From: Tilletiaria anomala UBC 951
Lineage: Eukaryota; Basidiomycota; Exobasidiomycetes; Georgefischeriales; Tilletiariaceae
Direction: 5' to 3'
Length of the DNA: 64,000 nt
Assembly: GCF_000711695.1 (NCBI RefSeq)
Contig: NW_013546971.1
Span: 54,380 to 118,379 of the forward strand
The notes below the pieces were generated by a model. The model saw only the letters and a program-made list of their open reading frames with translations. It was not told where the DNA came from and ran no database searches. The position numbers and the translations under genes were made by a program. Of the stretch, positions 48,926-61,267 are shown one piece after another; positions within the stretch are counted from its first letter, which is position 1, and each line of letters begins with the position of its first letter.

Positions 48926-51589
48926 TGTGAGCGAGCCTGTCTTTGGGGTTGGCAGAGCAATTATATGCTATAAGATGAGATCCAAGTCCATAGGAAAAGG
49001 TCGCAGGCAGAAGATCGCTTACTCGCGAAGATGGGGAGGAGCTGACAGAACCAGCTTGGACCTCGCGACCAGCGCTCTTTATACGATCTATGTTGTTTGG
49101 CTGACCCACAGAGTTGCCTGGGAACAGCGAGACTGAATGAACACCTGAGCCATGTATCTAGGGAATTTACTCCAAGTGAGAAGCGCTTGGTGAGAACGAG
49201 TGGAGGTGCGGTGGAAGAAAGTTAGACCGGTGGTACCATATAGCACGTTAAGCCAGGACCTTACCTCCGTTCGGCACCCTGCGACTCTCCCTTCGTTTAC
49301 AATTTTTGCATGTGCATTGAATTTGATGACTCGATTCTTCGGTGCCGAAGATTTGGGTTTACTGCTCACAAAACATTCCTTGGATTTCATTCGCGCACAG
49401 CTTCATCTGTATGTACATGGAGAGCGGAGTTCGATCCGCAGTTGCGGCAGTAAGCATGTGCGCTTTGCAAAGTGCAAGAGCCAAAAAGCCTCCAGTGAGA
49501 GCAAGGTAACACCCACAAGGAATAATAGATTGGAGATTTCTGAACCTGATGAGCTGAAAGGCTGATCGGGCTTTTAATTGCCTGTAGCCGGATTTAAAGG
49601 CAAGCACTCAAAGTAACAAGGCTTGGTTGAGTTGGCCCTCGTCGGAGATACACCTGTGGCCTTGTTTTGCCGCCTAACCTCCATGTAAACTCACGCACCT
49701 ACATACTGACTACCAGTACCCTGCTACCTGCTGGCCTGCAGGAACCTGATTCAAAATCAACATGAGTGACGAGCATTGATCCTTGGAGTTGTCCACATCG
49801 CGGCTCGCGGAGTCGCCAGTCGCAGGACCTCGCCAAGCCTTTCAATATCCCTTATACTGATGTCAACTGAAGGCTTACTCATATATCTAGCCTAGGCGAG
49901 GGTCATGGAGAGGCGCTTGCTTCGCGTCGAGGTACATGCATCATCCCCGTAGTCACACGGCTCGCATCCTTGTTGCTTGCGCAGAGCACGAGTCAACATT
50001 AATAGTAGCACGAACTTCGCCTCAAGGCATGCAGGTGCACCAGCCCTCGTCGCTCGGCGCTTGCAGCAAGAATGCCACTGACGAAAGTTCGCTCGGTCTT
50101 TAGCTCAGTACAAAGCTACCATCTGGCCGCGCAATGGTGTTAATAGGCGATCATGCGTAAGCTTCTTTGCAATGGGAGCCTACAATCGCCGATCTACTCC
50201 TTCACTGGTGTTATAAGCGACTCTTGTGGGAAGCCTGCATTGTTGGCGAAACTTGTGCCTCTTTTACTCTAGTACGACCTGTAACATATCAAATCACTAA
50301 AGGGCGAGTTCTTGACCACTGATCGTGACATAGGAAGTGCTAATATGAATTGCGTTTCCCATACATCATAGCAAATCTTGCAATGGAAAGTGCAGGAATG
50401 TAAGGCCCAAGCGCGTGACTTTGGTATCGCAGCGTACATCACAGCTCTAACACGAAGAGTGCAGCCCGCAGATGTGGTATCGTCAAAAGGCTCCAAGAGG
50501 TCGATTGACCTTTCCTGACCGGCGAGTCACCTGTTACCCAGCGAGCAGAGTGATCAAGCATTGCTAGCGAGCTCCCTTTGCCCTGAGTCGCTCGCTTGAT
50601 AAATTTGGGGATAGAGCTCTGCAACTCATTGTTGTACCTTCGCCATGGGCTTTTTACGTTCCGCAGATGCTTCTCCCGCCAGCGACTGCGCCCGCTAGCG
50701 CAAGCCTTAATGATCAACTTCGTCCAGCGAGGCAGGTACGAGATGGAAAAAGCTGTGGAAGCGACTCACGAACGCGCGCGTGCCCACTAGCAGGTCTTCA
50801 TAGCACGGTTCGTCCGCGTCAGCCTCTTCTACACCCTCCTGCGTCAGCTTCCATGTTCGCCTGCGGTGGGGAAAGACAGTACCAAATATCAGATGATGCG
50901 ACTCGAAGGAGGCCGCCTACGCTGGCCGTGCTCCAAACAGGGCGACTCACAGTCGATCATACAGTTGATTCCCTTAGGCTTCCCGGTCCATCGCGGCCTT
51001 CTCCCAGACGGCTTCGTCCGACTTGCCCGGCAGCGGTCTGATAATGTCGCTGTTCAGAAGCGCATCACCGATCAAGCACAGGTCACACGGCCACATCCTC
51101 CAATTTTCGTTTCAATCCCCGCTGTCGACCAGGGCCAAGCCGGGCAGCTTCTTGGGTCCAGCTTGAATAATTGCCGACGAGCGTTGTGCAAGAAGGCGTC
51201 AGATGCATGTTGGACGCTCACGACTGCCTGCTCCCTCCGCCGCGAAGAGACTCACCCAGCGAGATGATGCGACGGCAGAAGCGATCGGGCAGTGCCACGT
51301 CGTTCCAGAGCTGGAGGCCAAGCACATTGTTCAAGATCACACTAATCATGAGCCCGGCGGATGTCGGCACGTCTTGACAGCGCTCCTTTTCCAAGGGTAA
51401 GACATGAGTTGTAGGCACCAAGTATGCTGAATGAATATTGTACACATTCAATCTTCTCCCTCGGTGGAGGTGATCATCGTCTCGTGAACCCCGAGGAAGG
51501 CAGCAATGCACCACAGGATATCGTCAGACTTAAGCGGTGCAATGCAGTTTGTCGTACCGGTAGACGCGCAGACCTGGAAAGGTCATCTA
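48926..51589. other. gene-poor stretch upstream of the MFS gene
   Basis: No intact gene. From 48926 to about 50,700 I see nothing protein-like; this holds the MFS promoter. From about 50,700 to 51,560 (minus) there is a degenerate coding relic, listed separately. Confidence 0.45.
50730..51560 (-). pseudogene. decayed gene of unknown function
   Basis: Minus-strand pieces with clear protein character lie in order: VCASTGTTNCIAPLKSDDIL and LWCIAAFLGVHETMIT up to a stop near 51450. Then, in another frame, come YLVPTTHVLPLEKERCQDVP and LMISVILNNVLGLQLWND up to a good donor (GTGAGT near 51255). Further on are LIGDALLNSDIIRPLPGKSD and VWEKAAMDREA, a stop, then GNQLYDRL followed by a donor. A final exon-like piece, TWKLTQEGVEEADADEPCYE, follows an acceptor near 50860. 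The frame changes and internal stops argue that the gene is dead. I do not recognise the family. It lies directly downstream of the broken Zn(II)2Cys6 gene on the same strand. Confidence 0.4.
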
Positions 51590-52997
51590 CTATTCATTTG
51601 TGAGCTTCTCCATGCGAAAGCGCTCGTATGGTTGGAGTAGGAGCCACAGAAGGTTCATCGAGTGCTTCTCCCACGGTTCCGTGTCCGCTGCGGCTGCGAC
51701 GCTGTCGATATCGATCCACAATGGCGCCTCCAGCGTCCAGACGGCGTTGTTGAATGCCTAGGCGATCTCGTGTCGCTGACAAGCGCGCGAATGCGCATCG
51801 ACGGAGCGACCGCGGATGATGCAATCTTGCTCGAACTGACCGACAGGATCGAGATGGCCGAGAATATTCGTGAACGGCATACTGGACAGGTGCTCGATTC
51901 CGATGTCGCATAGCGTATGTTGGACCACTTCCAGCGCCCGCGAGAAAATACGGTCGAAATTGCTTTTCTCGAAAGAGTAAAGCGGCCATATCTCCTCGGA
52001 CGTCTTGCCTCCAAAATTTACCGTTAGCTGTCTGCCACCGGGGCCTTCGTCTTCAGTTGGTGTCTGCAAGAGCTGCAGCCGGGTGGATGGTAGCGAAGAG
52101 GGAGATGGGTTTCGAGGCTGTCAAATGGAGTGAGGCGTATATGTTAACAGCCGTTTCAAAAGAAACGCTGGAGTATTGTCACAGAGGCCGGAGATGCGGA
52201 ATCATTCTACGATATCAGAAGGACGTGGCTCTTGGAATGATCTCGGACGCAAGGACGCCCGTGTTTCAGGACCTTGCAGCCGCGGATTCCCTCCCATGGA
52301 AAGGCCTCGGGGCTTCTTTGGTGGCGGCTCTGTGATATTGGCGTGCTCGGAGCGCAGCATCACTTTCAGCACTTCCCTAGACACGACCACGCTTTGAGGC
52401 TTTCACAGGCGCTTGCCGTACACTGCTGCTGGCTTGGCTGTCTCTGCGTTTTCTACGGCTTTCGGGTTATGCTTTAAGCTGATGCTGAAAGGGAGCTCTA
52501 CCAATTTCTGCGTTGCTGCGTTGGCGTCAGGGGGCCCGGCTGGTATTCTCGCCATGCACACGAACTGCTTGGTTGAGCGATGCATCATCGGTGCGAAGAA
52601 CCTGACGGAAGCCAGCAGTGGAGCTGTCTTGATGCTGTCGCTGCTACTTGGTCCCGAGTCTGAGCTCGAGCCCCATGATGCCTCGGAGTGGGTAACACCC
52701 GCAGCAACGAGGTCGCTAGCGACATCCCGGCCAGCACGCGCGGCAGCGCTCCTGACGACATCCTCATTGATGCTGTTTCAAAAATACTCGAACTGGGTGT
52801 TTCCTTCCTGGCGGAGGAAGTGCATCTCCAGCCTGCGCGCTGGTCGTTGCTCAGGAGCGAGGTGATTCATGTGCACTGCTTCCCGAAGCTCTAGCAGCGG
52901 TCACACACCAGCCTGGCCCTATTGCATTTGATCTTCCTGCATCGGCAAAATCACACGCGCGTGGTGAGTCCGGCGGCCGGAACATCTGCACCGCCAT
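51590..52997 (-). pseudogene. Zn(II)2Cys6 fungal transcription factor, broken
   Basis: From a possible ATG at 52997 (MAVQMFRPPDSPRACDF) the minus strand shows a binuclear zinc cluster: RACDF, then after a one-base loss near 52947-52950, CRKIKCNRARLVCDRC, a TAG (52891-52893), SFGKQC, T, and a TGA (52867-52869). The cysteine spacing across the lesions still fits C-x2-C-x6-C-x6-C-x2-C-x6-C. Downstream, an ATG-less open frame (about 52770-52402) and VNFGGKTSEEIWPLYSFEKS, FSRALEVVQHTLCDIGIEH, LGHLDPVGQFEQDCIIRG and finally AFNNAVWTLEAPLW to QPYERFRMEKLTNE look like the regulatory part of such factors. One shift and two stops inside the DNA-binding domain make a functional protein unlikely. It probably once regulated a nearby catabolic gene (inference). 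Confidence 0.6.
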
Positions 52998-55900
52998 GAT
53001 CTCCACAATGATCAATCCCCCATCTGCATCTTGCTGGGTTCTCCAGCGGGAGAGGACGAAGAGGACCTCTTGTCGACCAAGATTGCTCAGCTAAGGGGCA
53101 GTGGCGCTCAGGATGGTGGCAGGGCATCTTCGTTACCGATGTTTAATCGCGTAGCTCTTCTCCTCTTGCTCCTGGTCACGCGAATACGGATGGAAACCCA
53201 TTTCAAGGTTCTGCTCTTTTCGCAGCAGCCTACGACCGAGGTCTCCTTTCGAATGAACCGTAAGAAGGTTCGAGTTTCATGCGCAGTCGAACGATAGAGA
53301 GAGAAGCAAATCGTCACATGCTCATCAGTTACGTCGTGGCTGAGCAGCTGTAGGCTATTGACGGGATATTTGTGCATCCATCTCCCTTTCCCCTCTGATG
53401 CCCTCGGCGCGATGATGTAAAAAGATGATCCGAAAAATTGCGCCTCACATCCGCCGCGCTAAAAGTCCCCAGCTCACCCTTCCAGCCTGCGTATGTATCG
53501 GGCGTTCACCGACTCCATTTCACCAGTCCATGCATCCTTCAACTATATAGTAACTGGACAACTCTCGTTTGGAGAAACGAAAAAAGGATAAAATCGCAGT
53601 TCCGTCAAGCTTCTGAACTCGCGGAGCTACTTGCAACCAAAGAGCAAGCAGGATCTGTTACTTTCTTCGTGCTTATGCGCACTTCACGCCCAGACAGTTT
53701 GCGGCTGCTCTGCCGCAAACAAGTAAACACACGAGCAAGCAAGGACATGATGTTACGTGTTATGCATAATAGACTTATTGGCAGATGGTCACTGCACTCA
53801 GCTGGTCGTCAACTGACCAAAATACAGTAGGCAACGGTCTTACTCCTCATGTCAATTATTCATCATTTGAGCTTGATCGCCTGCCCCTTCGGCACTCAGT
53901 GGCCAGCAACCTCTTCTCGGCTCAGCGCTCTCATCAGCGGAGACAATTGATTCCATCGAACACATGCGTAACTCCTTGCACCGTGTGTGGTGTGCATGAC
54001 ACATGACGCATGAAAATGTGATGACTCCAACTTTGCTCTTTTTCGCCCGCCACAAGTGCGTCACACAGCATGCAGTATCACCAGACCATTGCACGACATG
54101 CATGGCGGTTTTTAAGTATCTAGCCCGGCGGCTCCAGTAATACCGAGGATGATTTGTCGGGGTGGCCGCTGAACGACTTGTTGCATATGGTGTGTTTCAA
54201 TGGGTCGAGGGGTGTTCCAATGTGTCAAGGTGATTGGAGCAGGATCAGTTCGGAAGTTCACAGAGATGGCATGCGAGACAAGAGATGCGGCGATGGCGTA
54301 CCATTTCTATGCCCTTCTGTATGCCTCGTCGACTAGCCTTGTGTACGAACAGGTGTGCCGTGTGCGCGATGGAGTTGATGGCTGCAGCCTGCTGAAGCCG
54401 GCCTTCTTCGCTGCTCTCCTTCGTCACCGCAAGAGATACTCTCTGGCCTTGTCAATCGTTGTTGGAAAGATTGGAAAAGCCTGGCAAGCCTGGAACTGAC
54501 GCCACACTGACAGGAAGCTGCCAAAATCGCCGCTGGCGGTCGTGGCCACGGGCCTGGAAGCTTTTGTCATTCCATATTAGATCAGGCGAGCCATTCCATT
54601 TAATTATTGATTATGTGCTTCGTTGCTGTAACATGTGTTCTGTCCCAACAAAAGCGATAGAGAAAACAAGAGTCCTCAATTCACTCCCTCTCTCCATTCT
54701 TTCGAAATTATGCAGATTAGCAGACCAACAAGGCCCGCCAAGCTCTGCATTCTCGAGCTCAATCGTCAACGTCCGTTCTGTGCCTCGGTTTGCTCTGGCC
54801 TCCAACATTTCCCTTTAATCATTACTCTATTCCAAAATCCGGGGCCAGGGTATGTATGCGCTCTGCGTAACTTGTGGTTTCCATTCGCCGTTTGGCCGAA
54901 AGTCGCACAAAGCAGTTCCATTTCAATTTGGCAGACACAGCTGGGCAGGGTCAGGGTTCAGGGACGCAGGCGAACCAAGCGCAAGCGAGCGAAAGCGATC
55001 AGACATTTTCCTCGGACCGCTTTGTCCCTGGTATATCCATGAAGCAACCGAAACTGAGCACCTGACAGCTGAACGCCTAACCTGCTTGACATGACCTGTC
55101 AGGTGCGACTCGAAGGAGACTCTTGATATATGAAGCCCGGAGGGTCATGAAGCAGGAAAAAACACATTTTTATTCACGCCTGTGATCGTGTTGTGGGTGC
55201 CTCTAGGTCTAAGGATGTTGATCGATCGGATCATTGGGGATAGGAAATAATAAGTGAGAGCATCATAAAGGCCCGGTCTGGGTCTCTTCAGCATCTTCGC
55301 CAGCTCACAAGGAGAATGAACCAAGCCGATGCACAAACAGGTGGCAAGATCTCCGTCCTATCTAGATTCTAGGCCGGATTGGGATTGCAGACCGCTCAAA
55401 AGGTATGTAGAGCAATGTGGCCGCCATTGCGCCTTCCGTTCGGGCATCTGTGGCAATCCAGTCGAAGCGCTGGCTAGCACTAAAAGCGAGGCGTCATGAT
55501 CTGCATCTGCAACAGTGTGCGGTGCGTGGACAAGGAGTGGACACGTCGATCAGTTGCGCGTGAAGGGATGCGCGATGGTTGGCACCTGGTAGAGAGCGCA
55601 GTCCCTCATCCTCCCTCTTGATCATTGTTCTGTACGGCACCTGCGGCAACGCGTGATGGTTTCAGGCACCGAGAAGAGGGGAGTGGCCGGTATGCAGCCG
55701 CCCTGTTGGATGGGCGTGCGCGCAAATCTCCTTTCCCAATCGTCACTTTCCAGTTCCCCACAAAGCCACATAATAAGGTTGCATGGCAGCCATACCGTCC
55801 TCACAGCATCGCTCATCAATCACCACGACACTTTCGCACGATGTGCAGGATAAGCCGACTCGCACAAAGATAGGATGTACGATCCATGTTGTCGTTTCGC

Positions 55901-56108
55901 CTGTTGCGTAGCGGGCCTCCATAAAAGCCCAGGCCATCCTTTCGCTTAGCCATTGCCGTTTGCGTGTCTCCCTCCCACGCTCCCTCCGTCCTCTCTGCCT
56001 TCTCCTGCCCCTCACCTCATCTCCCCTTCCTCCTCTCCATCCCCCTGTCCCCTTCTTCCGTTGTCCACGCCTTCCTTTTTGTGCAGGCACCCATATTTCT
56101 TTGTCATC
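52998..56108. other. gene-poor stretch, about 3.1 kb
   Basis: No protein-like frame, RNA gene or repeat recognised. The last part (about 55,700-56,108) is C/T-rich on the plus strand (CTCCCTCC, CCTTCTCC runs around 55970-56080), typical of a fungal promoter and leader just before the beta-galactosidase ATG. Confidence 0.45.
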
Positions 56109-59100
56109 ATGGTGCGGGCCACACTGAAGCTCAGCCTGGCGGTCGTGCTTGCGCTCCTGCTCACCAGCAGCGGCCTCGCCAGCGCCGCCCACGGGCGCCG
56201 GCCGGGCAGCGCGCGCACACAGCACTTCTTCGACATTGCCATGCGTTCTGGCACCGGTTCCAAGCTGCAGAGCAAGGGTCCCTTGTCTTGGGACGACAGG
56301 TCCGTCGTCATCGGCGGCCAGAGAATCATGATCTACGCAGAGGAATACGTGAGTGTGTGGGTGACCAGTACACACACTGGATCCCGGCACTGACGCCGCC
56401 TCGCCTTGGTCTGCACACACCGTCAGCACCCATACCGTAACCCGGTCCCTGGTCTCTGGCGCGACGCCCTGCAGAAAATTAAGTCTGCCAACTTTAACAC
56501 CGTGTCCATCTACACTAGCTGGGGCATCATCTCTCCCAAAAAAGGCGTAGCTTACCTCGAGTCTTTCAATGACCTTGAGGAGTTCCTCAAGGTCGCCAAG
56601 GAGGTCGGCATTTTCGTCATTCTGCGACCTGGACCCTACGTGAGTGGCCGCATAGTTGCTTCGCTTGGTGTTCTGACCGTGTCGTATTCACGAGACCGAC
56701 ACACCTTGCCTCCTCCCGCTCCACAGATCAACGCCGAGACCACGAACGGCGGCATCGCGCCGTGGCTTCAGAACGAACCGGGCATCATGCGCCAGAACTC
56801 GACTGCGTACACCCAGGGCCAAATCCCATACCTTACCGCGATCACCGATATCGCAAAAAAGTACCAGCTCTCCACTCGTCCGGACGGAGAGGTCGACCCT
56901 TCGAGCGGACCGATCATCATGGTGCAAGTCGAGAACGAATACTCAGTCACGCCCGAGCGTCAGGCGTACTTTGACGATCTGAAACAGTTCTATACAGAAC
57001 ATGGTATCACCGTGCCGTTCAGCTTCAACACCTGCTGCACACCCGCCGGCGGCGCGTACGCCGACGACGTAGAGCTGTACGGCCAGGACGGCTACCCGCT
57101 CGGCTTCGACTGCGGCAACCCGACCAACTGGGGTAATGGGGTGCAGACCGGCCTCGAGGAGGAGTTTCACAAGATCAAGAGCATCCAACCCGTTTTCCTA
57201 CCCGAGTACCAGGGTGGCTCCTTTGACCCGTACGGAGGCTACGGCTACGAGCAGTGCTACCAGCTCGTCGGTGTCGAATTTGCTCGTGTCTGGGGCCAAT
57301 CGCTTCTTGCTGAGGGCGTGCGCATGCAGAGCTACTACATGGGCCTAGGTGGTACTAGCTGGGCCGGTATCGCTTACCCCCATGTGTATACGTCGTACGA
57401 CTACGCCGCTGGCATCAAAGAGAACCGAATCATCCGCGATAAGCACCGCGAGTACGCGCTGACGGCTGGCTTCTGGCAGGCGTTCCCCGAGTTCATCGGC
57501 GCCGAGCGTGTCGCTTTCGGTCCCGGCACGGACGTTGTCGACAACGACAAATCCGTCTACGCGTCCAAGTTCAACGCGACGGACAACTCGCAGCAGACGT
57601 TCTACGTCGTCCGCCAGACCAACTCGACCTCCACGGAAAAGACCACCTTCAAGATGACCCTCGACACAGTCCGTGGCCAGCGTTCCGCCCCCGCCGAGGG
57701 AACCTTCACGCTCAACGGCCGTGACTCAAGGCTCATCGCCGTCAACGGTGCCCTGTCGAAACTCTCGACGCTGCTGTACTCAACCGCCCAAATCGGCTTC
57801 GTCCGCTCGTACGGCGGCTCGGACGTCGTCCTGCTGCACGGTGACCCTGGCGTCTCCCACGAGGCCGTCTTTGCTGCCAATGACGCCAATGCCAAGTTCA
57901 CCGTAACCACGTACGACAAGGGAAAGGGTCAGGTCGTGTCTGACACCACCACAGCCGGAGAGGTCCGCCTCAACTGGAAGAAGGCGAGCCACAGTATCTC
58001 GCACGTCGCTCTGACCGCCGGCAACATCAGGATCATCGCCGTGCTCGCCGACACCTTCGCCGCCTACGAGACCTACTCGCCGCCAACGACCAAGGCCGGC
58101 ACGCTGAGCAACTACGCCGGCACGGGCGAGCTCGCGCTCATCTCGGGTGTCTACCTCATTCGGAACGCCACCATCTCTGGCAACACTCTCGAGCTCTTCG
58201 GTGCAACGACCAAAGCCTCCACGCTCGAGGTCTTCACCACGCCTGAGGTGTCCAAGATCTCGTTCAACGGCAAAGCACTCGAGAGCTCCAAGACCGAGTA
58301 CGGTTCCGTGAAGGCATCTTCCCCTGGCCCCACTGACGAGGCACTCTCGTTCCAGCCGCCCAAGCTGACCGGATGGAAGTACGCCGACTCCCTGCCCGAG
58401 ATCTCGTCCCACTTTGACGACAAACACTGGACCAAAGCTGACCACACTTCGAGCCACAACGAGTACTTCCAGGACCCCGTCGTCCAGACGCAGGGCAAGG
58501 TGCTCTTCGCCGATGCTTACGGATACCACGCGAACAACATCGTCTGGCGAGGCAAGTTCGACGCTATGCCTGCCAAGGGTAAAAGCTTCAAAGAGACCGG
58601 AATCTACTTCCACTTTCAAGGCGGCAGTTTCAGCGCTGGCTCCCTATGGCTCAACGACAAATTCCTCGGCACCCTGAACGCAGACTCATCCTACTCGGAT
58701 GCCTTCGGTAACTTCACCTTCCCAGCGGGAGCACTGAAGCACAAGGATAACATCCTCACCTTCCTCCACGATAACACTGGTCTTGAGGAGGACGGCGGCT
58801 ACCCGATGCCGATTGGCTTTCGTCCCGACCAGGCCGATGCGGACTCGAAGCTGAACCTGCAGACCCTCAAGATGCCGCGCGGTATCATGGGGTTTTCGTT
58901 GCTCGGCTCGAAGCACACCCAAGTCAGCTGGAAGGTGCAGGGCAACAAGGGCGGGGAGAATGCCCCAGACCGCGTTCGCACGTACATCAACGAGGGCGGC
59001 CTGTACGGTGAAGTGCAAGGATGGCACTTACCCGGCTTTGACGACAGCAAGTGGGAGTGCAGCAGCCCGCAGCAGGGCATCAAGGGCGCAGGTGTCGCGT

Positions 59101-59438
59101 TCTACCGCACCACATTCAACCTCAACATGCCTACCGACCACGACATCCCGATCAGCGTGCACTTCTCCGAGGACAAGGGCACTGACTACCGTGCACTGCT
59201 GTACGTCAACGGCTGGCAGTTCGGTCGTCGCTTCACCCGATATGGCCCTCAGACGGCTTTCGTCATCCCCCCCGGTGTGCTCAACACGAACGGCAAGAAC
59301 ACGATCGCCATCTCACTCTGGAACACTGTCGACAAGCCTACCGCGATCAGCTCCATTACGCTCGGTGTCGACGGCGTCTACACTGGCGCCACCGACCATG
59401 TCTCCAACAACCCGGGCTGGAAGGAGCTGCGTGGATGA
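56109..59438 (+). CDS. secreted beta-galactosidase, GH35
   Basis: This is a glycoside hydrolase family 35 beta-galactosidase that would release terminal galactose from plant-wall or other glycans. Exons are 56109-56348, 56427-56639 and 56727-59438, 1054 aa. The start MVRATLKLSLAVVLALLLTS is a signal peptide. The TIM barrel has VVIGGQRIMIYAEEYHPYRN (joined across intron 1), WGIISPKKG and FVILRPGPYINAETTNGGIA (joined across intron 2). The acid/base Glu is in IIMVQVENEYS at about 219 and the nucleophile Glu in FLPEYQGGSFDPYGG at about 310. The C-terminal half holds the jelly-roll domains (GIYFHFQGGSFSAGSLWLND, YVNGWQFGRRFTRYGPQ). Intron 2 is in frame and could be read through, but the ILRPGPYINAE motif shows it is removed. 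Length matches fungal LacA-type enzymes. Confidence 0.95.
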
Positions 59439-59531
59439 AATTTGAAAGAGCCATAGCCAGCCACTAGTCAGGCTTCTGATCGCCAACAAGGCCTGGAGTC
59501 TCCTGTTGTATGGAAATGAAAGGCAACACAA

Positions 59532-60849
59532 TTATCGATCATTGCTTTTGTGTGCTTCCCCGCCGGCGATCCACTGATCATGCCTCTTGAGGAGCTGCTC
59601 TACGATGTCTTCTTCGATCTCCTTTTCGAAAAACTTACCCCGCCATGGCCTGCTACCATGTGGCTCAAACACATGGGACGGCCGACGTGCAGACCCAGCT
59701 AATGTACGCGACTTGTTCATCTTCTTGTCTTCCTCGCTCAGGCGGATCCAGGCTTCGGTGAATTCATCTGTGCTTGAGTCGTTCGCCGGTCCGTTGGGTA
59801 CCGGTGCCAAATCTGATTTTGAAAATTTACGCTCGACAAAGACGACTTCGAACTTGCGATGATTTAATTCATTGCCGATAACGCATTGGTGCCCGTACCT
59901 CTGAAGTGCTTGTCGCGCCTTGGGTATTAGCAGCTTCTCATCCGTCTCGAGCTGGGGCAATGCGGCATCGCGGTGCATTGTGAGCTTCCCTGCCAGGCCT
60001 TGAGAAGTGAAGGAAAGTGCTCACCTTAAAGCTGACAACAAACCCTTCTGGAGCCCACCGCTCGACCATTGGCTTTAGCACTTTCGGAACCTGATCCATC
60101 TCTATCAGAAGGGACCCTTTACCAGACTGGATTTTGTGCTCGGACTAGAGTGCATGAAGTTCATGAAAGTGTCAGTGTCATGACCATGAACAGGTGCGCA
60201 CGAAGATTTCTGGCATTCGGGCACCTACCGTCCTAGTACTAGGAATGAAAAAGTCGCTGACTGCGGCGGCGAGGTAGTACATGCCCTGCCGCCCAAGAGG
60301 TTTCATGGCGATGGCCATCTCTCGCAGCATGAAGAGGTATTCGGTGACCGTGGTAAAAGGCAATTGGAGCAGAGTGCCTTTTGACCGTGCGCTGTGGTAT
60401 GCCCTGAGCACGGGAAGGAGGTGGAATGACTGATCCTCTTCGACGGATATCCTTGCTGGCGAGGACGGCTGTGGATCTTCTTGCAGGAGGTCAAGGAATG
60501 GGTTTGTGGTATGTGAATAGTGTCTTGTATACGGTTGCAAGGAGTGCTGTCGATGCATAAAGATAACTGCGTAACCCTGTGCAAGAAAGTACTCGGCAGA
60601 AGTCGCCCCTCTAGTACCAGCTGAGAAGTTGTCGAGAAAGCGAACGACATTCTTCTCGAGGGGTACCGTCGTCCCTCCAGACGTTACCAAGACCACCCTT
60701 CGGCCGTCTTGAACATGTTTTGCGACGAATTCTTGCGCTTTCCGACCAAACTCTCCCAGCTGCGGAGGCGCAGGCTGGGTTGCAAAGAAGTCCTCCGCGG
60801 AGAAACTGGTGTGCGTACTCGATGAGCTCTCTGCGTTGGTAGTCGACAT
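59532..60849 (-). CDS. CAB2: phosphopantothenate-cysteine ligase
   Basis: This enzyme joins cysteine to 4'-phosphopantothenate, the second step of coenzyme A synthesis from pantothenate. Exons are 60849-60229, 60144-60025 and 59951-59532, 386 aa. Signature segments are [74 protein letters not shown], then [39 protein letters not shown] and [18 protein letters not shown]. The second intron splits VSFK|LETD, a strongly conserved place, and removal restores it. The C-terminal tail ([11 protein letters not shown]) is normal. The gene is convergent with the beta-galactosidase gene, with less than 100 bp between their stop codons. Confidence 0.94.
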
Positions 60850-61267
60850 TTTGGCACTTGCAGCTCACGACCTCAGCAAGAAGTCAGGAGTAGGTACATG
60901 TGGAATCACGGCGCCATAAGGAAGTAGTTTTGATTTATTCGCAGCTGATGGAAGTTGAGGCCGTTCTTAGCCTTGACACGTTCAATTTGGGTTCTGCGGA
61001 AAGTGAGATGGTGGAGAACGATGAAGACCTCACACACATCACACTAAAACGCATCCCGCGCGAAGTCGCTCTCATCGCCGTAAGGCGCGTTTCATTCGAG
61101 ACACCGTGACTCCCTTTACCTATTCATTCGACCCACGCTGCTGCTGAGGATTTGATGCCCCGAGAAGAGTCATCACCGCCGTGGATGGTCAAGCACGCAG
61201 ACTCAGTGGATAAGGGTAACGGGACACGCGCAGAACACTCAACTGCTTGGCCTGGAGACACATCAAG
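60850..61267. promoter_or_regulatory. divergent promoter region CAB2 / Iec1-like gene
   Basis: 418 bp between divergent starts; it contains one short frame (60900-61109) of no clear protein character. Confidence 0.45.

Noticed and set aside
57780-58619. 279-codon minus frame
   Set aside because: It is antisense to the GH35 jelly-roll region and has no domain of its own.
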